Source: Prostheceraeus crozeri | Lineage: Eukaryota > Platyhelminthes > Polycladida > Euryleptidae | Assembly (NCBI GenBank): GCA_907163375.1 | Contig: CAJQUW010013622.1 | Coordinates: 26,325-90,324 of the forward strand | Reading direction: 5' to 3' | Length of the DNA stretch: 64,000 bases | In this document: in pieces, positions 56,495-62,992 of the stretch | Layout: each line of letters begins with the position of its first letter | Position numbering within the stretch: the first letter of the stretch is position 1 | Notes under the pieces: generated by a model | Databases searched by the model: none | Told to the model about the DNA's origin: nothing | Seen by the model: only the letters and a program-made list of their open reading frames with translations | Position numbers and translations under genes: made by a program

Positions 56495-58045
56495 TCACTT
56501 TGTTTTCCGAAACACTAAAGTTACGAGGGATTTAGTATCTTTCACATGGATACACTCTTGTAAACCATTGGTAATTTTGATAGCAATAGAGGGTATAGTT
56601 TGTTTGACGACGGGATGATAGAAAATAGATTCAAACATCTTCTCGACTATTCCATATGAAGCGTCTTTATCATGAATGAAATCACGTAAAATGTATTCTT
56701 TTTTCTCGCCAACAGAAATAGGTAAAATCAAATCACTTTGAATGTAAAGGTGTTGTTCATGTTTATCAAGTGTCATTGGTGTTTCTATACCAATCGTATG
56801 CGCAGCAGCAAACACAGTTTGTAGCATTGAAAAGCCAAAGAGTTTTTTCAAATTTTTACTCAATTGACATTGAATGTCATCACCCAGTTTCAGAACAACG
56901 CGTTGTTTTTCAATTGAAAACGAAATGTGGTGTGTCTTTACATCATATTTACTTTTCATCACATGCTTCAACTTCTGTTGTATATAAGGATTTACTACAT
57001 GAATGAAGCTTTCAACTGTATGATATAGACGCGGCATTATATTGATAGCAACTTTAGATTCTTCATAAGACTGGTAAATTTTCTTGATGCGATCGCCATA
57101 GATGTCCACCCACCATTCATCATTAACTGAATCAGCTTTAGTGTGATATTCATGAGAACCATACACCACACCGCTTCCAATAATAGGCGTATAATGTCTT
57201 ACAAAATGACGCAAGGTTGGAGAGAAATAAACTGTAAGTTTGTCATTATATTTCTGAATAACCAACTTATTTTTGTCCGCCATAATTTTCTCTCCATACT
57301 TCTTACCCACAGTCTCATTCCATCGTTTTACTAACTCAATAAGTGATAAAGGTTGAACACCACGCTTTTTCAAAATGATGCGTTCTTCGCATTCTACAAC
57401 ATCTTCATCAAATATTTTAAATCTATAATGAAATTTGTTGATTCGAGTTGAATAAACTTTTTTAACATTTGCAGTAGCAATTGACGTTAGATGTAGTCCA
57501 TGACCAAAACCAAGATGTGGATAGAATTCACTATCCAACCTCAGCGTAAGACCTTTAGTAAAAGAATGAAAGCGGAGGAACTGTCTCCCACTCCAATGAT
57601 AGATAGTAAACTCATAAGCTTTCTGATTTTTATTCTTCATGATGGAAGTATTACCACTGTTGAATGCCTTAATAATTTTCTCATTCCCAAATGGCTCATA
57701 AGAATCTGATTTTATCTGAATCCATTCATAGTTCCACTTTCCATCTGATGTTAAATTGTATGGGAACTGAAATGCATTATTCATCGTTATTCCATCATGG
57801 GTGCGAGGAGTCAATATCATTTCTTCCAAATCATTCACATTCTGAATATTGCTATCATAGCAAATACTAGAAACGCCAACTTCCCATTCACCTTCTAAAT
57901 GCAGTGGCCGATTTAATTCTACTCGATAGTCTGATGGTTTATTTTTGGGAAATTTATTCATAGAAGCATTACTGGGCAAGTAGATTAGAAACGAGTCCTT
58001 ATTTTCACTTTCCATATTATTCACATTGGAAAAATATATTAGCAT
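56495..58045 (-). CDS. Polinton capsid-associated protein, penton-like candidate B (516 residues)
   Basis: The N-terminal block FLIYLPSNASMNKFPKNK, then VEL..PLHLEGEWEVGV, is shared in pattern with the neighbouring gene at 58055-59452 and with a protein commonly present in animal Polintons. The conserved block follows the second Met (residue 11), so translation may start at 58015. Several beta-rich stretches follow, with little charge clustering and no transmembrane segment. Polintons encode a minor jelly-roll (penton) protein, and I infer this role from context and the LxGxWEVGV motif; it is not proven. The upstream gene ends nine bases before its first ATG. Confidence 0.7.
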   Translation of the reverse strand: MLIYFSNVNNMESENKDSFLIYLPSNASMNKFPKNKPSDYRVELNRPLHLEGEWEVGVSSICYDSNIQNVNDLEEMILTPRTHDGITMNNAFQFPYNLTSDGKWNYEWIQIKSDSYEPFGNEKIIKAFNSGNTSIMKNKNQKAYEFTIYHWSGRQFLRFHSFTKGLTLRLDSEFYPHLGFGHGLHLTSIATANVKKVYSTRINKFHYRFKIFDEDVVECEERIILKKRGVQPLSLIELVKRWNETVGKKYGEKIMADKNKLVIQKYNDKLTVYFSPTLRHFVRHYTPIIGSGVVYGSHEYHTKADSVNDEWWVDIYGDRIKKIYQSYEESKVAINIMPRLYHTVESFIHVVNPYIQQKLKHVMKSKYDVKTHHISFSIEKQRVVLKLGDDIQCQLSKNLKKLFGFSMLQTVFAAAHTIGIETPMTLDKHEQHLYIQSDLILPISVGEKKEYILRDFIHDKDASYGIVEKMFESIFYHPVVKQTIPSIAIKITNGLQECIHVKDTKSLVTLVFRKTK

Positions 58046-58055
58046 ACTTTTGCAT
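58046..58055 (-). promoter_or_regulatory. Variant of the ATGCAAAGTTG motif
   Basis: ATGCAAAAGT on the minus strand directly before the ATG at 58045, overlapping the stop of the preceding gene. A near match to the exact 11-mer at 59471 and 62979. Confidence 0.35.
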
Positions 58056-59452
58056 TAACTCTTCATTCGGAAATGGAGTGTAATACTTGTCACAGCATCT
58101 TTATGAAAAGGAATCAACGCACCAGCATCATCATAAATGGCAATATCAATTTGTGGGATGTAGTTTGATTTCAGCTTTGTATAATGCACTTTCTTGAAAG
58201 TATGCTCAGATAAAATACTGCAGCTTTTTGGCTGGTATGGTATCATTGCTAGCAATGGAGCTTCAACATCTCCCACACGTACATCTTCACCAATATTGGA
58301 ATATATCTGAAAATAGTTAATACGACGCGATAGCGACATGTCTGCGCTAGCTTTGGTTACAGTACCACTTTTAAAGATATTTTGATCAAAACCCAAAATG
58401 TCCATTAGAGTTTTATCCATAATTAGTTCAATACCTTTTCCATTTATAGTGAGAGACAAAGTACCTTCTTTTTCAGAAAATGAAATATGTTGCTCATTAA
58501 TCACTTCATTTAAATAATCTACAACCAATTTAACCGAAGTAATAATGCGAGGCATCAACACTCTTGTTTCATGTAAGAAACCACCAAAAGGCTCTACACA
58601 CTTTCTGTATAAAGATACGGCCCATTCTGTATCAAATTGATTTGACCTTTCACATGGTAAATGTTGCATATCAGATTTTCCATGAACAGCTGCAGAACGA
58701 TGTCGTAAGAACTGATGAAAATCTTTTGAACAAACTAATACTAGATCATCATCATTTAATTTGCTTATTGCAATATGATTAGATGATTTAATATAAGTCA
58801 ATGTTGCCACTTGTTTGTCATCAACTCGAAGGAGATAATTAAATTTCTTCAATAATGTTTCAGGAGTCATGTTTGTCTTTCTTGGCTTAATCACAATCTT
58901 CTTCACCAACGTCTTCTCATTTCTTGGAATAAGATCTACATAATAAGCTTCCTCTCGATATATTAACTGTTTATGACCACTTATGTGGTAATTAACGTTA
59001 AAATTATCATAGCTTGTTAAGGCGCTAGCGAGGTAGCCTAAATCATTTCTTAAACTTGGACTTAAACCAACAATCCAATCTTTCTCAACTACATGATGTA
59101 CATAATTATAATCATCATTGTGCGGAGTAAATTGGACAATATGTTTACACGCTTTATTCAAGAAATCATATATAAACTTTTTACATGATAAGAGATCTTT
59201 CTTTGGCCACTGTGGAATGTATACTCGGCACCCCTTTTCACATTGATAAGCAGCTGTACGCCTCATATTAATAGTCATCACCTCATGATCAAAAGTATAG
59301 ACACAGTTGCTATAAACAAGTTGAGTGACACCCACTTCCCAATTCCCATTTAGCTGTTGTGCATGATCAATGGGAGTAGAAAAGAGTGCGGCTCGATTGC
59401 TAGTAAATCTCTTTGTAGCCGCATTGCTAAGCAAAATATGATAAAACGACAT
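58055..59452 (-). CDS. Polinton capsid-associated protein, penton-like candidate A (465 residues)
   Basis: First ATG gives MSFYHILLSNAATKRF, followed by DHAQQLNGNWEVGVTQLVYS. The same layout (SNA.....F.......L.G.WEVGV) opens the next gene, so the two are paralogues that have diverged strongly. The rest is beta-rich with a few Cys and no recognised enzyme motif. Role inferred as a minor capsid or vertex protein from position and family pattern. Divergent from the small plus-strand gene at 59488, sharing a very short intergenic region. Confidence 0.7.
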   Translation of the reverse strand: MSFYHILLSNAATKRFTSNRAALFSTPIDHAQQLNGNWEVGVTQLVYSNCVYTFDHEVMTINMRRTAAYQCEKGCRVYIPQWPKKDLLSCKKFIYDFLNKACKHIVQFTPHNDDYNYVHHVVEKDWIVGLSPSLRNDLGYLASALTSYDNFNVNYHISGHKQLIYREEAYYVDLIPRNEKTLVKKIVIKPRKTNMTPETLLKKFNYLLRVDDKQVATLTYIKSSNHIAISKLNDDDLVLVCSKDFHQFLRHRSAAVHGKSDMQHLPCERSNQFDTEWAVSLYRKCVEPFGGFLHETRVLMPRIITSVKLVVDYLNEVINEQHISFSEKEGTLSLTINGKGIELIMDKTLMDILGFDQNIFKSGTVTKASADMSLSRRINYFQIYSNIGEDVRVGDVEAPLLAMIPYQPKSCSILSEHTFKKVHYTKLKSNYIPQIDIAIYDDAGALIPFHKDAVTSITLHFRMKS

Positions 59453-59470
59453 TTTTATATTGCTAATCTG

Positions 59471-59481
59471 CAACTTTGCAT
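59471..59481 (-). promoter_or_regulatory. ATGCAAAGTTG motif, copy 1
   Basis: Exact 11-mer on the minus strand 18 bases before the ATG of candidate A. The identical word occurs before the basic core-protein gene at 62979-62989. It lies between two divergent starts, so it could serve either. Confidence 0.45.
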
Positions 59482-59487
59482 AACATC

Positions 59488-59844
59488 ATGAAGACTTGGA
59501 TTTTGGACTCTCTACAATATATCAGAGTTGATCGTGATGGAAACGTACATTTCAAAAATTCTCATGGTCATACATCAAGAGGAATTACATTAACATGGCG
59601 ACAATTTGTCAACCTCAATGATATCATGAGGGATTTGGAATATTTTGAAACATTAAGATTCATCTCCTTGGGTGATCAAGTTTGGCTTCAACATTACAGA
59701 AATGAAATTCAAATCTACCATTCTCATTCCGCAAACTGTTTCTCATTTCGCAAATACAATTGGGAGAAGTATAGAAGATACATACATCGCTCCATCATGA
59801 CATTTATTCGTCGTGAGTTCATCGCCCTACTATGCAAATCTTAA
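59488..59844 (+). CDS. Small Polinton protein with PC4-like pattern, copy 1 (118 residues)
   Basis: From the first ATG: LDSLQYIRVDRDGNVHF then RGITLTWRQFVNLNDIM. This resembles the strand-strand-helix signature of the PC4/p15 transcription coactivator domain (K-G-I-S-L-x-x-x-Q-W-x-x-L in the cellular protein). A second similar half (GDQVWLQHYRNEIQIYH) follows and a basic helix ends it. PC4-type proteins bind single-stranded DNA and assist initiation. The match is by eye and moderate. The next gene is a clear paralogue, and a TBP-like gene follows, which makes a transcription role plausible. Confidence 0.6.
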   Translation: MKTWILDSLQYIRVDRDGNVHFKNSHGHTSRGITLTWRQFVNLNDIMRDLEYFETLRFISLGDQVWLQHYRNEIQIYHSHSANCFSFRKYNWEKYRRYIHRSIMTFIRREFIALLCKS

Positions 59845-59866
59845 TCAGACATGATTACCACGCACC

Positions 59867-60151
59867 ATGAGTTGGAAATTAGATTCCCTACAACGTATTG
59901 AAACGGATCATGATCGAAACGTCTATTTCAAAGATTCAACTGGAAATGTGAGAAGAGAGTTTGTTTTATCTTATCGTCATTTTCAATCTCTACATCATAT
60001 CATGAAGGACTTGAAATACTTCTATATGAAAAGACATTCACGTATTGGAAATCGCATCTGGCTGCGCGTCAACAATCGGCGAATTCAACTCTATCATTCC
60101 CAACTTCATACTAACTTCACATTTCATCAAGGTAGTTGGGGGAAAGTATAA
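59867..60151 (+). CDS. Small Polinton protein with PC4-like pattern, copy 2 (94 residues)
   Basis: Paralogue of the preceding gene: LDSLQRIETDHDRNVYFKDS, FVLSYRHFQSLHHIMKDLKY and RIGNRIWLRVNNRRIQLYHS align with it without large gaps. It lacks the basic C-terminal helix of copy 1. Its last codons overlap the TATA box of the TBP-like gene. Function inferred as for copy 1. Confidence 0.6.
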   Translation: MSWKLDSLQRIETDHDRNVYFKDSTGNVRREFVLSYRHFQSLHHIMKDLKYFYMKRHSRIGNRIWLRVNNRRIQLYHSQLHTNFTFHQGSWGKV

Positions 60152-60155
60152 AAGG
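60147..60155 (+). promoter_or_regulatory. TATA box of the TBP-like gene
   Basis: TATAAAAGG, 43 bases before the ATG at 60190. Very close to the strongest TATA consensus in animals. Confidence 0.75.
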
Positions 60156-60189
60156 AAGGTACATCGCTCAATTTACTCATTCTTTCATC

Positions 60190-60735
60190 ATGAAGCGCCA
60201 TCGCTACACCATCGTCAACATTCTCCGTCGCTTCAGACTCTACACCAAAATCGATCTCACAACATTACGCCAACAGCTTCCAAACAGCAAGTATTACCCG
60301 GGCCGTCCTCAAATGTTAGTGGTGAAGATGAACAATTCACGGAATCTTCAACTCTTCCCAAATGGGACTGTACAGATTCTCGGCGCCCTTTCTCATTCAT
60401 CGGCGCAGTCAATGCGCTTAGAGCTACAGAGACTACTACGTCGGATATGGAAGAGGGAGAGGTGTGTGATGTCGAATCTGACTGTGGACAATATGGTGAT
60501 CTCTACTCAATTGAGTGACAGTCTATCATTTTTGAAGATTCGTACCAGCAGTTACAGTTTGTGTTATGAACCCGAACTTTTTCCTGCAGCTCTCATTAGT
60601 TGTTGGTTGCCTGTGCATGTGGCAATCTTTCATAATAGTAAAGTGATCATTACTGGACTAAAATCTCATGAACAAGCAAATATGATCCTAGACTATCTCA
60701 TTGAGTATGTACGTACCCAGCGGATTGTAAAATAA
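60190..60735 (+). CDS. TATA-binding-protein-like protein encoded by the Polinton
   Basis: 181 residues, about the length of the conserved TBP core. First half (about 21-88): DLTTLRQQL, YYPGRPQMLVVKM, LQLFPNGTVQILGALSHSSA, matching the TBP pattern DLKTI...YNPKRFAAVIMRI...ALIFSSGKMVCTGAKS. Second half (about 96-176): LTVDNMV, SLCYEPELFPAALI, VHVAIFHNSKVIITGLKS, matching FKIQNMV, SSYEPELFPGLIY and VLLIFVSGKVVLTGAK. Phe residues that in TBP wedge into the TATA minor groove are present in both halves (F56, F131, F147). The expected role is promoter recognition for the element's own genes. AATAAA overlaps its stop codon (60731-60736). The earlier in-frame start without ATG is not needed. Confidence 0.85.
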   Translation: MKRHRYTIVNILRRFRLYTKIDLTTLRQQLPNSKYYPGRPQMLVVKMNNSRNLQLFPNGTVQILGALSHSSAQSMRLELQRLLRRIWKRERCVMSNLTVDNMVISTQLSDSLSFLKIRTSSYSLCYEPELFPAALISCWLPVHVAIFHNSKVIITGLKSHEQANMILDYLIEYVRTQRIVK

Positions 60736-60766
60736 AAAACAATTTTTCCAACATGAAGTTTTTATT
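60731..60766. terminator. Convergent poly(A) signals at stop codons
   Basis: Plus-strand AATAAA at 60731-60736 overlaps the TBP-like stop; minus-strand AATAAA at 60761-60766 overlaps the protease stop. The two genes therefore end tail to tail with about 26 bases between stops. Confidence 0.65.
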
Positions 60767-61187
60767 TCAAATCATGATAGAACTTACAAATCATTTTTTC
60801 ATTAGAGGATGGATTACATGAAAAGTTTTGAATAACAGATGCAAATCGAGATACATGTAAACGTTTTAAGATGAAGTACAGTACAAAAGCACCACACGTT
60901 GATGAAAGTGGATAGTGTAGTATGCGTTCATTTCGCTGATATTGACGCGTATGTTTTCTCAACCACTGCTGTGTTGGTATATTTGGAGGTTGAGCAAGAG
61001 AGTCAAATAGTTCACCACGTCGGTCTTCTCCAATAAAGATCGCTTTCCAATGCTCACCGCCTAAATTCTGTGAATGAGTGTTTAGCACAATAAAGATGGG
61101 ATAGTGATTTACTGCAGGTGGTAAGGTATCGAGTGAATAGACATTATCGAAAGCTTTCAACGTCGCTTCGTCTGCATTACGCTGCAC
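60762..61187 (-). CDS. Adenovirus-type cysteine protease (PRO) of the Polinton
   Basis: 141-residue frame with GEHWKAIFI (catalytic His near 46), GELFDSL (acidic partner near 62) and SSTCGAFVLYFIL (nucleophile Cys near 98), the order and spacing of adenain-like proteases (family C5). In Polintons and adenoviruses this enzyme matures capsid proteins. The frame has no ATG near its beginning, so its true start is uncertain. It follows the capsid gene by about 28 bases on the same strand. About the usual length for Polinton PRO, or a little short. Confidence 0.85.
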   Translation of the reverse strand: MQRNADEATLKAFDNVYSLDTLPPAVNHYPIFIVLNTHSQNLGGEHWKAIFIGEDRRGELFDSLAQPPNIPTQQWLRKHTRQYQRNERILHYPLSSTCGAFVLYFILKRLHVSRFASVIQNFSCNPSSNEKMICKFYHDLK

Positions 61188-61215
61188 TTTATATCGTCAG
61201 CAGTCAACCAACTCA

Positions 61216-62493
61216 TTAACGATTATACTGAAGAATCACGTCACGATACTTTGTAATTTCAATATTTGAATCGAAGACTGCATAAATTAATACATTGATC
61301 GTCTCAGGTAGTGTTCTTTTGAACGTCAAATCCAAACGAATATTATGAGGCACGTTCGCTTGACGATAGGGTGCACTAATATCGCTGTCAGCAGTCAAAT
61401 CAAATGCATAAATAGTATATCCACTCTTAAATTCTTTCATAGTCAGTCCGTTGGTATCATCCGTATTGTAAAAGCCAAAGACATCCATAAAATCAACATA
61501 ACTGCGCATAAATTGATCCGAAGCAAAATCTGGTTTGTAGGGTGGACCAGGATGACTCACACCATTAACACGTAAAGCAATTTCACTTAACTGATTGTGT
61601 TTAAAATTGAAAGGATTCTTCTTTATATTACCATTAAATGCATCATTTTCAACCATTGCCACCATGAGGAGCTTCGGTGCTTCCGATGGAAAGAGGCCAT
61701 CTTTCATGAAACTCTTTTGATCTTTCGGAATTGTAAAGGTGAGAAGCTTTGTATGCTGAACGGGGTAAATGGCATTTTGGCGGTTAAGACCTTCAGCATG
61801 CCCTCTAATGACACTTGGATTCGGTACTACTCGACGAATGTAAAGTGCAATATCTTCCACATGAATTCTAAAATTGTCAACTTTAGCAAATGCATTCAGC
61901 GCAAATTCAGGCTTATTCAATGTCAGCTTGAGTCGCATGCTGGTATTACAGAGTAAAAACTTTGACTGTCTAAAGAAGTCTAAATTCAGCGGACCATATA
62001 GCTGACATACTCTACTATCTTTAATCATAGCAGATCGCTTTACAAAGCCACTGTTTGTTTCAACATCAAATTTTCCTGCTTCATCTCTGTACCATCCCAT
62101 GGCTTCCATATGACTTTTTTGTGCTGCTGGATGAAACTGTGATACATGATTGAAATATGATTTATAGGGATAATCGCTTTGACCACCTTCCACCTGCTGC
62201 TCTCCAATCGTTAGAGAAACATCGCGAAGTAATGTAGTCAATGGTAAATTGTTCAGTCCAACTTTATGTGCATCGTCAATAGCAGTTCCATCTGCTTGCT
62301 GAATTCTAAACCTCAAATCAAGCATCGCATAACTCAAATCTATGTAGTCATCACTACCACCAGGAATAACAAATTCAATGGGGCCAGCATTCTCAGCTGT
62401 TCGAGGATGATAATCTACAATACTTGAACTAAGAATATCTGTCTGTATGGCTTGTTGATCGAACAAACAAAAACCGGAAGTTTTACACTCCAT
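61216..62493 (-). CDS. Major capsid protein candidate (double jelly-roll, PY) of the Polinton
   Basis: 425 residues from an ATG two bases after the stop of the core-protein gene. The pattern GPIEFVIPGGSDDYIDL near 37-53, TLLRDVSLTIGEQQVEGGQS near 87-106, YPYKSYF, then NLDFFRQSKFLLCNTSMRLK and PSVIRGHAEGLNRQNAIYPV belongs to a protein family widespread in animal Polintons (often labelled F54H12.2-like). The size and beta-rich composition fit the double jelly-roll capsid of these elements. That it is the major rather than a minor capsid subunit is inferred from family knowledge and its place between core protein and protease. Confidence 0.8.
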   Translation of the reverse strand: MECKTSGFCLFDQQAIQTDILSSSIVDYHPRTAENAGPIEFVIPGGSDDYIDLSYAMLDLRFRIQQADGTAIDDAHKVGLNNLPLTTLLRDVSLTIGEQQVEGGQSDYPYKSYFNHVSQFHPAAQKSHMEAMGWYRDEAGKFDVETNSGFVKRSAMIKDSRVCQLYGPLNLDFFRQSKFLLCNTSMRLKLTLNKPEFALNAFAKVDNFRIHVEDIALYIRRVVPNPSVIRGHAEGLNRQNAIYPVQHTKLLTFTIPKDQKSFMKDGLFPSEAPKLLMVAMVENDAFNGNIKKNPFNFKHNQLSEIALRVNGVSHPGPPYKPDFASDQFMRSYVDFMDVFGFYNTDDTNGLTMKEFKSGYTIYAFDLTADSDISAPYRQANVPHNIRLDLTFKRTLPETINVLIYAVFDSNIEITKYRDVILQYNR

Positions 62494-62495
62494 GA

Positions 62496-62951
62496 TTAGA
62501 AGTTATGGCAGCGTCGTCGTTTAGCGCCTGATGAATGATTAGAGCCTCTGCGACGTTTGCGTGAATGCCTTTTGACTGAAGATCGCACCTTACCAGCTCC
62601 GCGATGTTTCCTCCTTCCTTTATTCATTCGTTTAGGTGATTTCTTTCCTTGAGTAACACCAGCAATGGTCTGCTTCAATGTTTTTAAACCGCGTTCCTTC
62701 CCACGATTCAACAAACTGCTCTTAAAACTTCTACCTCTGGAAAGATCACTAGCAACATCACCAGCAAAGCCAACGGCATTACTTAAAACATTTCGTTTTA
62801 AAGATCTACCGACATTGGATATGAGAGGTGCTACAACAGATTTCAGTGCACCAAGTATGCTACCTCCACGTTGGCGGCGAGCACCGATGTAAATTTGTCC
62901 TCCACCACTTACGTAGGAGGGTCGTGAATAAAATGAGGCAGTTGGATTCAT
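62496..62951 (-). CDS. Basic virion core protein candidate (PX-like)
   Basis: 151 residues. The N-terminus SGGGQIYIGARRQRGGSILG, then LKSVVAPLISNVGRSLKRNV and GFAGDVASDLSRGRSF, is the pattern of Polinton and adintovirus small core proteins related to adenovirus pVI/pX. The C-terminal third is extremely basic (runs of RKHR, KRHSRKRRRG, KRRR), as expected of a DNA-condensing protein. Its stop is two bases before the capsid ATG, and it starts 42 bases after the integrase stop, so core, capsid and protease form a tight same-strand series. Confidence 0.7.
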   Translation of the reverse strand: MNPTASFYSRPSYVSGGGQIYIGARRQRGGSILGALKSVVAPLISNVGRSLKRNVLSNAVGFAGDVASDLSRGRSFKSSLLNRGKERGLKTLKQTIAGVTQGKKSPKRMNKGRRKHRGAGKVRSSVKRHSRKRRRGSNHSSGAKRRRCHNF

Positions 62952-62978
62952 AGCTCAAACCCTAAACATTGTTAGTTA

Positions 62979-62989
62979 CAACTTTGCAT
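62979..62989 (-). promoter_or_regulatory. ATGCAAAGTTG motif, copy 2
   Basis: Exact 11-mer on the minus strand 27 bases before the ATG of the basic core-protein gene, in the gap after the integrase stop. Same word as at 59471-59481. No TATA box is present ahead of this gene. Confidence 0.45.
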
Positions 62990-62992
62990 GAA

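Noticed and set aside
60045-60518. Overlapping 157-codon frame across the TBP-like gene
   Set aside because: It lacks an ATG at its start and has no recognisable domain, while the other frame has a TATA box, ATG and clear TBP pattern.
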